From Rathayibacter sp. VKM Ac-2879 (lineage in GTDB: Bacteria > Actinomycetota > Actinomycetes > Actinomycetales > Microbacteriaceae): 64,000 nt of DNA. The notes below the pieces were generated by a model. That model had not been told where the DNA came from. It saw only the letters and a list, made by a program, of their open reading frames with translations, and did no database searches. The translations under genes were made by a program, and so were the position numbers. Below, in pieces: positions 25,477 to 33,663 of the stretch (position 1 is its first letter; each line of letters opens with the position of its first letter). The DNA is taken from assembly GCF_015351245.1 (NCBI RefSeq), contig NZ_JADKSO010000004.1, positions 287,996 through 351,995 of the forward strand, given 5' to 3'.

Positions 25477-26634
25477 GTGACTCGTCTCCTTCTCGGCGTC
25501 AAGGCGGCTCCCGACGCGGTGCTGATCGCCCTGCGCGCGGCGCTGGACGGAAGCGGGCCGGCGATCCGGGTCTCCGCTCCCGGTTCCCCTGCGGCCGGTG
25601 CGGAGGCGGTCGGTGCCGGCGCGGTCGTCCCGCAGCGCGTCGCGGTCGTCGTCGAGACCTCGGGATCCTCGGGGCCGCCCAAGCGCGTCGCCCTCTCGAC
25701 CGCGGCCCTGCTCACGAGCTCCTCCGCGACGCTCGCCGAGCTGGGCGGACCCGGCCGCTGGCTGCTCTGCCTCCCGACTCACTACGTCGCGGGAGTGCAG
25801 GTACTCGTGCGCTCCCTCTCGGCCGAGGCGGAGCCGAGGGTCCTGCCTCCCGGCCGCTTCGACGCGGCCGAGTTCTTGGCGCTCGCGCGCACGATGCCCG
25901 AGGGGGAGCGCCGTTACTCCTCTCTCGTGCCGGTGCAGTTGGCGCGCCTCCTCGACCTGGCAGAGCGCGATCCGGCCGCGGCCGAGACGGTGCGTTCGTT
26001 CGACGCGCTCCTCATCGGGGGCCAGGCGACGCCGCAGGAGCTGCGCTCGCGCGCAGCGGCGGTGGGTGCGCGCATCCGTCTCAGCTACGGCTCGAGCGAG
26101 ACGGCGGGAGGCTGCGTCTACGACGGCGAGCCGCTGCGCGGCGTGAGGATGCGCGTGGAGGACGGCCAGGTGCTGCTCGGCGGGCCGACGCTCGCGGAGG
26201 GATATCTCGACGCGGCGGGCGGGCTCGACCGGGAGCGGACGGCCTCCGCCTTCGTCACGCTCGACGGGCAGCGCTGGTACCGCACGGGCGATGCCGGAGC
26301 GATCGTCGACGGGCGCCTCCAGGTGACCGGCCGGCTCGATCGGGTGATCGTGTCGGGCGGTGAGAAGGTGTCGCTCGATGCCGTCGAGGGGGTAGTGCGG
26401 GAGGAGGCGGTGCCCGACGCGGTCGTCGTGCGGCGAGCGGACAGCCAGTGGGGCGAGGTGCCGGTGGTCGTCACGACCGCCTCCGTCGAGCTCGCGGTGC
26501 TGCGCCGGCTGGTCGCGGACCGCCTCGGCCGGGCGGCGGCGCCCGCCGCGGTGCTGACCGTGCCGGCGGTGCCGTTGCTCGGCTCGGGCAAGCCCGATCG
26601 CCGTGCGCTCGAGCGCGCGCTCGGCGCGGTCTGA
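25477..26634 (+). CDS. menE: o-Succinylbenzoate--CoA ligase
   Basis: A 385-residue ANL-superfamily AMP-forming ligase that activates o-succinylbenzoate. It carries the P-loop motif ETSGSSGPPKRVALS, the A5-like YGSSETAGGCVYDGE, the hinge aspartate in WYRTGDAGAIVDGRLQVTGR, and the GSGKPDRRAL lysine near the end. It is shorter than E. coli MenE because the N-terminal part is trimmed, which is common in actinobacteria. GTG at 25477 is in a GGAGGTG context with the ribosome-like bases touching the start. No better start exists, since the upstream region lies in menB. Confidence 0.92.
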   Translation: MTRLLLGVKAAPDAVLIALRAALDGSGPAIRVSAPGSPAAGAEAVGAGAVVPQRVAVVVETSGSSGPPKRVALSTAALLTSSSATLAELGGPGRWLLCLPTHYVAGVQVLVRSLSAEAEPRVLPPGRFDAAEFLALARTMPEGERRYSSLVPVQLARLLDLAERDPAAAETVRSFDALLIGGQATPQELRSRAAAVGARIRLSYGSSETAGGCVYDGEPLRGVRMRVEDGQVLLGGPTLAEGYLDAAGGLDRERTASAFVTLDGQRWYRTGDAGAIVDGRLQVTGRLDRVIVSGGEKVSLDAVEGVVREEAVPDAVVVRRADSQWGEVPVVVTTASVELAVLRRLVADRLGRAAAPAAVLTVPAVPLLGSGKPDRRALERALGAV

Positions 26635-26686
26635 TCTCTCGGCCCGAGAGCGACCGGGACGTCCGCGGTGCGGAGAGGCCACTCGG

Positions 26687-26692
26687 TAGGAT
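26687..26692 (+). promoter_or_regulatory. -10 element (TAGGAT), leaderless menA
   Basis: TAGGAT ends 7 bases before the GTG at 26700. The alternative ATG at 26691 lies within the hexamer itself, so GTG is preferred. Confidence 0.5.
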
Positions 26693-26699
26693 GCCCTCC

Positions 26700-27659
26700 G
26701 TGTCGAGTACGAGTCGCAAGAAGAAACAGAGCGCCAGGTCCCGCAGCGGCCGTCCCGGCGGCACCCCTCGTCGTGTCGAGTCGAAGCCCGCGGGGCCCCG
26801 CGAGTGGATTGCCGGCGCCCGCCTCCGCACACTGCCGCTCGCCATCGCCCCGGTGCTCATCGGCACCGGCGCGACCCAGGTGGTCGACGGGGGGTGGCAC
26901 TGGGTGCGCGCCCTCCTGTGTCTGGTCGTGTCGCTCGCCCTGCAGATCGGCGTGAACTACGCCAACGACTACTCCGACGGCATCCGCGGCACCGACGCGA
27001 ACCGCGTCGGTCCCTCGCGGCTGACCGGCTCGGGCGCGGCCAAGCCCCGCCAGGTACTCACCGTGGCCCTCGTCTTCTTCGGAGTCGCCGCTGCGGCGGG
27101 GCTCATCCTCACGATCCTCTCGGGCTACTGGTGGTTCCTGCTCGTCGGTGCCGCGGCCATCGCCGCCGCCTGGTTCTACACGGGCGGGCGCCGACCCTAC
27201 GGCTATCTCGGGCTCGGCGAGCTGTTCGTGTTCGTCTTCTTCGGGCTGGTCGCCACGGTCGGAACCACCTTCGTGCAGATCGGCCGCACCAATCAGGAGT
27301 CGTGGCTCGGCGCGGTCGCGGCGGGCCTGTTCGCCTGCGCGGTGCTCATGGTGAACAACATCCGCGACATCCCGACCGACCGCCTCTCGGGCAAGCGGAC
27401 GCTCGCCGTGCTGATCGGGCCTGCCGTGTCGCGGGCCGTCTACACGGGATTCGTGCTGGTGCCCTTCGCGATCGCCGTGATCCTCGCGCTGTTCTACCCG
27501 CTCGCGTGGCTGACGCTGTTCGTGCTGCTCGCGATTCTCCCGGCGATCCTGATCACGCTGACGGCGCGCACAGCCAAGGAGCTCCTCCTCGCGCTGCAGC
27601 TGACGAGCCTGGGCGGGCTCGCGTACGCGGCGATCCTGGCGGCCGCGCTGGCGTTCTGA
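26700..27659 (+). CDS. menA: 1,4-Dihydroxy-2-naphthoate polyprenyltransferase
   Basis: A 319-residue UbiA-family membrane enzyme that joins the polyprenyl tail to DHNA. A basic N-terminal tail (SRKKKQSARSRSGRPGG) precedes about eight hydrophobic helices. The first aspartate-rich motif is NYANDYSDGIRGTDANR (~82-98) and the second is NNIRDIPTDRLSGKRTLAV, both with the magnesium-binding aspartates. It is 65 bases after menE but with its own promoter-like hexamer. Confidence 0.95.
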   Translation: MSSTSRKKKQSARSRSGRPGGTPRRVESKPAGPREWIAGARLRTLPLAIAPVLIGTGATQVVDGGWHWVRALLCLVVSLALQIGVNYANDYSDGIRGTDANRVGPSRLTGSGAAKPRQVLTVALVFFGVAAAAGLILTILSGYWWFLLVGAAAIAAAWFYTGGRRPYGYLGLGELFVFVFFGLVATVGTTFVQIGRTNQESWLGAVAAGLFACAVLMVNNIRDIPTDRLSGKRTLAVLIGPAVSRAVYTGFVLVPFAIAVILALFYPLAWLTLFVLLAILPAILITLTARTAKELLLALQLTSLGGLAYAAILAAALAF

Positions 27660-27724
27660 GGAGTCCGGCGAGGCCGGCCGCTCGTCACGCTCGGCCGCTC
27701 GTCACGCTCTGCCGGTCGCGCGAG

Positions 27725-28021
27725 CTACAGCCGCTCGCGGGAGGCGTCGACCGCCGCGTCCTCGACATCGTCGTCCGTCGGCGTGCGCGGAACGTTCTTG
27801 CGCTTCTCGTAGAGGGCCTGCGCGATCCGCTCGCGCGGCGCCCGCAGCAGGATGTACGAGAGCGACATGCTCGCGATCGCCGCGACGAATCCCGCGGTGA
27901 CAGCGGCGGTGAGCTCGGAGTCGACGAAGCTCTGCGCGGGGAAGAACACCAGCACGAACACACCGGCGAACATCGCCAGACGCAGGAGCGAGTAGACGGC
28001 GATCGTGCGGCTCAGTTTCAC
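27725..28021 (-). CDS. DUF4229 family membrane protein
   Basis: A 98-residue protein beginning VKLSRTIAVYSLLRLAMFA, with two hydrophobic helices (~10-28 and ~38-58) and a charged C-terminal tail (RERIAQALYEKRKN...DDDVEDAAV). This matches the DUF4229 family, which in actinobacteria is regularly found next to men genes; its function is not known. GTG at 28021 is chosen because a TACACT hexamer lies 6 bases upstream; the longer upstream frame is spurious. It is divergent from the PLDc_N gene and convergent with menA. Confidence 0.8.
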   Translation of the reverse strand: MKLSRTIAVYSLLRLAMFAGVFVLVFFPAQSFVDSELTAAVTAGFVAAIASMSLSYILLRAPRERIAQALYEKRKNVPRTPTDDDVEDAAVDASRERL

Positions 28022-28027
28022 CGGGTC

Positions 28028-28033
28028 AGTGTA
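28028..28033 (-). promoter_or_regulatory. -10 element (TACACT), leaderless DUF4229 gene
   Basis: On the minus strand TACACT ends 6 bases before the GTG at 28021. Confidence 0.55.
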
Positions 28034-28120
28034 CGTCGCGTTCGCGCTGCGGTCCCGTGAGCACCGTGGGAGCCTCCTGTCCAGCCTCCGCGCCGGAGCC
28101 TCCCGATCGGGTGCCGGACG

Positions 28121-28126
28121 TAGACT
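28121..28126 (+). promoter_or_regulatory. -10 element (TAGACT), leaderless PLDc_N-menD unit
   Basis: TAGACT ends 7 bases before the ATG at 28134, with no ribosome site between. It probably drives both the PLDc_N gene and menD. Confidence 0.58.
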
Positions 28127-28133
28127 CGACCGC

Positions 28134-28505
28134 ATGATCCGCCTCGTTATCGGCCTGCTCGTGGCCCTCGTCGTCTTCACGGTGTACACCGTGATCGACT
28201 GCGCCCTGAGTGACCGACGTGCGGTGCGCGCGATCCCCAAGTGGGGGTGGCTCCTGGTCGTCCTGCTCCTCCCTCTCATCGGCGCGGCCCTCTGGTTCTG
28301 GATCGGTCGTCCGCGCAAGAGCCGCGACGGTGGCCGCCGTTACACGGCTCCCGACGACGACCCCGACTTCCTCGGCACCCTGCGCCGCGACCAAGACCCG
28401 CAGAAGGAGCGCGAGCAGGCGGAGCGCATCGCCCAGCTCGAGCGCGACCTGGCCGACCTCGACGAGCCGGGAGAGGCCGACGGTCCCGGTCGCCGGGATG
28501 CCTGA
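28134..28505 (+). CDS. PLDc_N domain membrane protein
   Basis: A 123-residue protein with two hydrophobic helices (~4-22 and ~40-58). Between them lies [18 protein letters not shown], and IGRPRKSR follows: the pattern of the PLDc_N (phospholipase D nuclease N-terminal) domain, which occurs alone in many actinobacteria. A charged tail with a short coiled segment ([16 protein letters not shown]) ends the protein. No catalytic domain is present. It overlaps menD by 8 bases, and this pairing next to menD is common in the group, although its role is unknown. Confidence 0.85.
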   Translation: MIRLVIGLLVALVVFTVYTVIDCALSDRRAVRAIPKWGWLLVVLLLPLIGAALWFWIGRPRKSRDGGRRYTAPDDDPDFLGTLRRDQDPQKEREQAERIAQLERDLADLDEPGEADGPGRRDA

Positions 28506-30201
28506 CCACCCTCCGGTCGCCCCCTCCACGCGCTTCGCGGTCGACCTCCTCACCCGCTTCGTCGCGCTCGGGATCCGCGACGTCGTCGTCGCCCCAGGAT
28601 CGCGTTCTCAGGCGCTGGCCCTGGTGGCGGCCGAGCTCGAGACGCGCGGGAGCATCCGCCTCCACGTGCGCGTCGACGAGCGCTCGGCGGGGTTCCTCGC
28701 CCTCGGTCTCGCCCTCGAGTCCCGGATGCCCGCGCTCGTGATCACGACGTCGGGCACCGCCACGGCGAACCTTCACCCCGCCGTCCTCGAGGCCGATGCC
28801 TCGGATGTGCCGCTCATCGTGCTGACGGCCGATCGTCCCGACGAGCTCCGCGGCATCCGCTCGAACCAGACCACCGACCAACGCGAGCTCTTCGGCCCCG
28901 CGGTGAGGCTGTTCGAGGATGTCGGCGCCCCCGAGGCACAGTCGCTCTCCGCGGAGGCGCGCACCCTGGCCGATCGCGCGGTCGCCGCCGCCCGGAGCGG
29001 CCCGGTGCACCTCAACCTCGCCTTCCGCGATCCGCTGTCCTCCGCGCTGCCCGCGTTCGAGACGCCTCCGCAGGGCGAGGCGCTCGCTCCCGTGGAGGCG
29101 GCGCCTCCCGAGACCGTGCTCGCCGGGCCGGGGGAGCCGCTCACCGTCGTCATCGCGGGCGACAAGGCGGGGCCCGAGGCCGAGGCCGTGGCGCACGCGG
29201 GCGACTGGCCGCTCCTGGCCGAGGTCTCCTCCGGAGCGCGCTTCGGCCCGCAGCTCGTCGTCGCCTGGCGGCGGCTGCTCGCCGAGCCCGAGTTTGGCGG
29301 GAGGATCCGGCGGGCGATCGTGCTGGGGCATCCGACGCTCTCGCGCGAGGTCCCGGAGCTGCTGCGTCGCTCAGACGTGGAGGCGATCGTGGTCGACTCC
29401 CGGCGCGAGCAGTTCTACAACCCCGGCCGGCGCGCGCGGCGCGTCCCCGCCGTCGAGGTCGTGCGAGCGGAGGGGTCGCCCAGGCCAGATCGCTCCGAGC
29501 GGGCCTGGGCCGGCTCGTGGGTCGCCGCCAGCCGCGCGCTTCTCGCGTCGGCGGATCCTGACGCCCTCGAGGAAACCCCCGACGGAGGCTCGATGTCGAT
29601 CGAGGACCGCCGCGGCTTCGCTCGCAACGCCCTCGCGGCCGTGCGTGCGCCGCTCACCCGCGAGTTCGTGGTCGCGGCCGTCTGGCGGGTCACCTGGCCG
29701 CACGATCGCCTGCTCTTCGGAGCATCGCGGCTCATCCGCGTCGCCGACGCCTCCCTCCCCGGCAAGAAGATCGCCGTGCATGCCAACCGCGGGCTGGCGG
29801 GCATCGACGGCACCGTGTCGACCGCACTCGGCCTCGCGATCGCCTCCCAGTCGGAGGGGAGCGGGGCGGGAGGCGTCACCCGCGCCGTCCTCGGCGACCT
29901 GACCCTGCTCCACGAGGCGGGAGGCCTCCTCCTCGCGCCGGGGGAGCGGCGCCCGCGAGTGCAGCTCGTCGTGGTCAACGACGGAGGCGGCACCATCTTC
30001 GACGGCCTCGAGGTCGCGCGCAGTTCGACTCCGGCCGCCTTCGACCGGGTCCAGTTCACTCCGCAGAGCGCAGACCTCGAGTCCCTCGCGCGGGCCTACG
30101 GCTGGAGCCACCGTCGTGCGGTCACCCGCGGGGAGCTCGAGCAGGCGCTCACCTCCCCGGGCGAGGGGCCGGGCATCGTCGAGGTGCCGCTCTCGCGCTG
30201 A
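28498..30201 (+). CDS. menD: SEPHCHC synthase (2-succinyl-5-enolpyruvyl-6-hydroxy-3-cyclohexene-1-carboxylate synthase)
   Basis: A 567-residue ThDP-dependent enzyme that adds 2-oxoglutarate to isochorismate. The N-terminal Pyr domain has [13 protein letters not shown] and [16 protein letters not shown]. The C-terminal PP domain has [30 protein letters not shown] and [14 protein letters not shown], the MenD form of the cofactor-binding motifs. ATG at 28498 overlaps the upstream gene by 8 bases, so translation is coupled. It is convergent with menF, 32 bases away. Confidence 0.95.
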   Translation: MPDHPPVAPSTRFAVDLLTRFVALGIRDVVVAPGSRSQALALVAAELETRGSIRLHVRVDERSAGFLALGLALESRMPALVITTSGTATANLHPAVLEADASDVPLIVLTADRPDELRGIRSNQTTDQRELFGPAVRLFEDVGAPEAQSLSAEARTLADRAVAAARSGPVHLNLAFRDPLSSALPAFETPPQGEALAPVEAAPPETVLAGPGEPLTVVIAGDKAGPEAEAVAHAGDWPLLAEVSSGARFGPQLVVAWRRLLAEPEFGGRIRRAIVLGHPTLSREVPELLRRSDVEAIVVDSRREQFYNPGRRARRVPAVEVVRAEGSPRPDRSERAWAGSWVAASRALLASADPDALEETPDGGSMSIEDRRGFARNALAAVRAPLTREFVVAAVWRVTWPHDRLLFGASRLIRVADASLPGKKIAVHANRGLAGIDGTVSTALGLAIASQSEGSGAGGVTRAVLGDLTLLHEAGGLLLAPGERRPRVQLVVVNDGGGTIFDGLEVARSSTPAAFDRVQFTPQSADLESLARAYGWSHRRAVTRGELEQALTSPGEGPGIVEVPLSR

Positions 30202-30233
30202 CCCGGCGCCGACGCGGAGACCGGGGCGGTGCC

Positions 30234-31523
30234 TCAGCCCAGAGCGTCCAGCATCGGCCTGAACTTCATGGAGGTCTCGGCCAGCTCCGCGTCCGGGTCG
30301 CTGTCAGCGACGATCCCCGCGCCCGCCCACGCTGTGATCGTGCCGTCGGCGTCGATCTCGGCGCTGCGCAGCCCGACCGCCCACTCGCCGCCTCCCGCGC
30401 CGTCGATCCACCCGACAGGGCCCGCGTACCGCCGGCGGTCGAAGGGCTCGAGCGCGTCGAGCAGGTCGAGCGCCTCGGCGGTCGGGGTGCCGGCGACGGC
30501 GGCGGTGGGGTGCAGGGCATCAACCAGATCGAGGGCCGAGGAGGAGTCGTCGAGCGTGCCCTCCACGTCGCTCGCGAGATGCCACAGATTGGGAAGTTCG
30601 AGGGCGAAGGGCCGGGGAGAGGCCGAGAGGGCGCGGGTGTGCGGGTGGAGGGCGTCGAGGAGGCTCGCGAGGGCGAAGGCGTGCTCCGCGCCGTCCTTCG
30701 CGCTGTCCAGGAGCGCCTCCTCCGCGCGGCGGTCGCTCATGGCGTCCGTCCCGCGGGCGGCGGTGCCGGCGAGGACGCGCGCCGAGACCCTCCCCCTGTC
30801 GACGCTGACCAGCGTCTCCGGGCTGGCGCCGACGAAGCCGTCGACAGCGAAGGTCCAGCAGTCGGGGTAGGCCGACGCGAGAGACCCGAGAAGGCGACGC
30901 ACGTCCGCGTCGGGCCCCAACCTCCCTCGCAGCTCGCGGGCAAGGACGACCTTCTCGAGGAGGTGGCCGGTCTCGCCTCCCGAGCCCGTCCCGCCTCCGC
31001 GGATCGTCGCCACGGCGGAGGCGACGGCCGCTCGGTACGCCTCCGGCGTCATCGCTCCGGGCACGAGCGCGGTGACGGAGGCGGCGCCCAGCGGTGCGAT
31101 GACGGGGCCGTCGGGCAATGCCTCGCCGGCGGGCGCGATGCGGGTGAGCCAGGAGTGGCCGCCCCGAGTGCCGATCACCGTCTGCGGCACGATCAGGAGG
31201 CTCCTCGCGCGTGAGCGGCTCGAGAAGGCGAAGGCGCCGAAGGCCACCAGCCCCGTGCCCGGCAGTTCGAGCTCGTCGTCGACCGTGGCGGAGGCCGACA
31301 GCTCTCGCCACGCCTGCGCCGCGTCCCTCATCCGCGTCGGTCCCGTGAACTCGAGGCGCAGCGCCTCCCCGTACCCCGCGAGGCCGGCTCCCGCACGCTG
31401 CCAGAGGAGGGGACGCTGCGCGTCGCCGAAGCCCACCAACGGGGTGGGGAGGAGCTCTTGCGGGAGGTCCAGCGGGGTCGTCTCCGCATGGAGAGGACGA
31501 GCCCCCGCGCCGATGAGCGTCAC
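30234..31523 (-). CDS. menF: Isochorismate synthase
   Basis: A 429-residue chorismate-binding enzyme that makes isochorismate, the entry to the menaquinone pathway. The signature region is complete: LEKVVLAREL, VGASPETLVSV, VLAGTAARG, LWHLASDVEGTL, LHPTAAVAGTP and YAGPVGWIDGAGGGEWAVGLRSAEI. The homologous DhbC/EntC would make siderophores, but the men context decides. GTG at 31523 has TACTCT 6 bases upstream. It is divergent from menG, and a 12-bp hairpin lies in the gap. Confidence 0.92.
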   Translation of the reverse strand: MTLIGAGARPLHAETTPLDLPQELLPTPLVGFGDAQRPLLWQRAGAGLAGYGEALRLEFTGPTRMRDAAQAWRELSASATVDDELELPGTGLVAFGAFAFSSRSRARSLLIVPQTVIGTRGGHSWLTRIAPAGEALPDGPVIAPLGAASVTALVPGAMTPEAYRAAVASAVATIRGGGTGSGGETGHLLEKVVLARELRGRLGPDADVRRLLGSLASAYPDCWTFAVDGFVGASPETLVSVDRGRVSARVLAGTAARGTDAMSDRRAEEALLDSAKDGAEHAFALASLLDALHPHTRALSASPRPFALELPNLWHLASDVEGTLDDSSSALDLVDALHPTAAVAGTPTAEALDLLDALEPFDRRRYAGPVGWIDGAGGGEWAVGLRSAEIDADGTITAWAGAGIVADSDPDAELAETSMKFRPMLDALG

Positions 31524-31529
31524 TCCTAG

Positions 31530-31535
31530 AGAGTA
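31530..31535 (-). promoter_or_regulatory. -10 element (TACTCT), menF
   Basis: On the minus strand TACTCT ends 6 bases before the GTG at 31523. The intervening bases read CTAGGA, so weak ribosome-site pairing is also possible. Confidence 0.45.
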
Positions 31536-31682
31536 CGCCGCGCCAGGAAGTGAGACGTCCTACGCCTTCAGGGGCAGGCGGAGGGAGGCCGTTGTTACCG
31601 TGATCCGGTTCGGGGCCGCCGGGCGAGGCGGAGCACGACGGCCCCGGCTCCCGTTCCCCCGGAAGATCCGTCGGGGGAGCAC

Positions 31683-31714
31683 GCGGGGCGGCGGATGCAC
31701 AGCCGCCGCCCCGC
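31683..31714. promoter_or_regulatory. GC-rich inverted repeat between menF and menG
   Basis: GCGGGGCGGCGG and CCGCCGCCCCGC can pair as a 12-bp stem with an 8-base loop (ATGCACAG). It lies just upstream of the menG -10 in a divergent gap, so a terminator role is unlikely; an operator or antisense terminator is possible. Confidence 0.4.
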
Positions 31715-31724
31715 CTTCTCGGCC

Positions 31725-31730
31725 TAGACT
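31725..31730 (+). promoter_or_regulatory. -10 element (TAGACT), menG
   Basis: TAGACT ends 8 bases before the GTG at 31739. The ATG at 31733 is only 2 bases from the hexamer and so is unlikely to be the start. Confidence 0.5.
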
Positions 31731-31738
31731 CGATGATC

Positions 31739-32452
31739 GTGACGAAGGCAGACCTCACCAAGCGCCCCGACGAGGTCGCGGCGATGTTCGACACGGTGGC
31801 CCCCGCCTACGATCTGACGAACACGGTCCTCTCGGTCGGCAACGACCGCCTCTGGCGCATCGCGACGACTCGCGCGGTCAACCCGGCTCCGGGCGAGCGG
31901 ATCCTCGATGTCGCGGCGGGAACCGGCACCTCGAGCGCGTCCCTCGCGCGGTCTGGCGCGCGGGTCGTCGCGGCCGATTTCTCGCGCGGGATGATCTCGG
32001 TCGGCCGCCGCCGTCACGCCGACGACGAGCGCATCGAGTTCGTCCACGCCGACGCGATGGACCTGCCGTTCGACGACGACTTCTTCGACGCGGTCACGAT
32101 CTCGTTCGGGCTGCGCAACGTGGCCGAGCCGCGAGTGGCGATCGCCGAGTTCTTCCGTGTCGTGAAGCCGGGCGGCCGTGTCGTGATCTGCGAGTTCTCG
32201 ACCCCTCCGCTCGCACCGCTCGCCGCGGCCTACGACGTCTACCTCTCGAAGGTGATGCCCGCCATCGTCCGGCTCGCCTCGTCGAACGACCCCGCCTACG
32301 ACTACCTCGGCGACTCGATCCGTGCGTGGCCCGCGCAGCGCGTCGTGGCGCAGTGGCTCCGAGAGGCGGGCTTCGAGCGCGTCGCCTACCGCAACCTCAC
32401 GGCGGGCGTCGTGGCTCTGCACCGCGGAATCAAGCCGATCGCTTCCCTCTGA
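31739..32452 (+). CDS. menG: Demethylmenaquinone methyltransferase
   Basis: A 237-residue class I methyltransferase of the UbiE/MenG family, making menaquinone from demethylmenaquinone with S-adenosylmethionine. UbiE signatures are present: MFDTVAPAYDLTN near the start, LDVAAGTGTSS (SAM motif I), DAMDLPFDDDFFDAVTISFGLRNV, and the C-terminal NLTAGVVALHRGIKP. GTG at 31739 is favoured by the -10 position; ATG at 31733 would add two residues. The polyprenyl synthase follows 43 bases later. Confidence 0.94.
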   Translation: MTKADLTKRPDEVAAMFDTVAPAYDLTNTVLSVGNDRLWRIATTRAVNPAPGERILDVAAGTGTSSASLARSGARVVAADFSRGMISVGRRRHADDERIEFVHADAMDLPFDDDFFDAVTISFGLRNVAEPRVAIAEFFRVVKPGGRVVICEFSTPPLAPLAAAYDVYLSKVMPAIVRLASSNDPAYDYLGDSIRAWPAQRVVAQWLREAGFERVAYRNLTAGVVALHRGIKPIASL

Positions 32453-32483
32453 TGGTCGCCGCCGCCCGCCCAGGGCGAGACGT

Positions 32484-32489
32484 TAGGGT
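32484..32489 (+). promoter_or_regulatory. -10 element (TAGGGT), leaderless polyprenyl synthase
   Basis: TAGGGT ends 6 bases before the GTG at 32496. Confidence 0.55.
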
Positions 32490-32495
32490 TTCCCT

Positions 32496-33584
32496 GTGAA
32501 AGCCACTGCGCCCGTCGCCCGCCGCAGCCCGTCGCTGACGGCGCAGCTCGGCCTCTCCGAGCGCATCTTCGCCTCCGCCTCCGATCGCGCCCTCGCGCGG
32601 ACGATCGACGACGGCCTCGAGCGGGTCGAGTCGGGTCTCGTGCGCCAGCTCTCGTTCGCCGACGCTGTGGCGGACGTGTCGACGCGCTACCTCCTCGAGG
32701 CCGGAGGAAAACGCGTCCGCCCGATGCTCACCCTCCTCGCTGCGCAGCTGGGCCGTGGCAACACCGAACAGGTGCTGCTCGGCGCTCAGGCGATCGAGAT
32801 CACCCACCTCGCCTCGCTCTACCACGACGACGTCATGGACGAGGCGGAGAAGCGGCGCGGCGTTCCGTCTGCGCAGACGGTGTGGGGCAACAACGTCGCG
32901 ATCCTCACGGGCGATCTGCTGTTCGCGCGCGCCAACCAGCTGATGGTCGAGCTCGGCGACCGTGCTATCCGCCTCCAGGCCGACACCTTCGAGCGGCTCG
33001 TCCTCGGGCAGCTGCACGAGACGGTGGGGCCGGTCGACGGAGAGGACCCGGTCGAGCACTACCTCTCGGTGCTCGCCGACAAGACGGGCTCCCTCATCGC
33101 CGCCGCGGGTCGCACGGGTGTCGTCTTCGCCGACGGGCCGGCCGAGCACGAGGAGGCGATGCGCGTCTTCGGCGAGAAGATCGGCGTCGCGTTCCAGATC
33201 GTCGACGACGTGATCGACCTCTCACCCCAGCCGGAGGAGACCGGCAAGAATCCGGGCACCGACATCCGCGCGGGCGTCTCGACTCTTCCGATCCTCCGCC
33301 TGCGTGAGCGGGCTTCGGCCGACCGCGAGGCGGCCGTGCTGCTCGCGCGGATCGAGAGCTACGTGAGTCGATCGAACGACGAGATCGCGCACACCGAGGA
33401 GCAGAGCGCCGACATCTCGGATGCCATCGCGCAGCTGCGCGACCACGACGTGACGGCGCAGACCCTCGCCGAGGCCCATCGCTGGGCCGACGAGGCGGTC
33501 GCCGCCCTCGCCCCGCTGCCCGACGGCTCGGTCCGTAAGGCGCTCACGCGCTTCGCCGACACTGTCGTCGACCGCAACGGCTGA
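32496..33584 (+). CDS. Polyprenyl diphosphate synthase (quinone side chain)
   Basis: A 362-residue trans-isoprenyl diphosphate synthase. The first aspartate-rich motif is in ASLYHDDVMDEAEKRRG (DDxxD), the second is VDDVIDLS, and GGKRVRPML and GKNPGTDIRAG are the binding motifs for isoprenyl and allylic diphosphates. It supplies the polyprenyl tail for MenA; tail length cannot be read reliably, though a heptaprenyl/octaprenyl product is usual. It sits between menG and fprA. Confidence 0.92.
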   Translation: MKATAPVARRSPSLTAQLGLSERIFASASDRALARTIDDGLERVESGLVRQLSFADAVADVSTRYLLEAGGKRVRPMLTLLAAQLGRGNTEQVLLGAQAIEITHLASLYHDDVMDEAEKRRGVPSAQTVWGNNVAILTGDLLFARANQLMVELGDRAIRLQADTFERLVLGQLHETVGPVDGEDPVEHYLSVLADKTGSLIAAAGRTGVVFADGPAEHEEAMRVFGEKIGVAFQIVDDVIDLSPQPEETGKNPGTDIRAGVSTLPILRLRERASADREAAVLLARIESYVSRSNDEIAHTEEQSADISDAIAQLRDHDVTAQTLAEAHRWADEAVAALAPLPDGSVRKALTRFADTVVDRNG

Positions 33585-33663
33585 CCCCGACCGTCGCGGC
33601 GCATCCTGGCGCCGCAGGAATGAGACCGGACGTGCGCTGCGGCGCCCCGGCAGGAGGAACACC

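Noticed and set aside
30234-31523. menF read as a siderophore-type isochorismate synthase (EntC/DhbC)
   Set aside because: Motifs cannot separate the two, but there are no siderophore genes nearby while menD and menG flank it.
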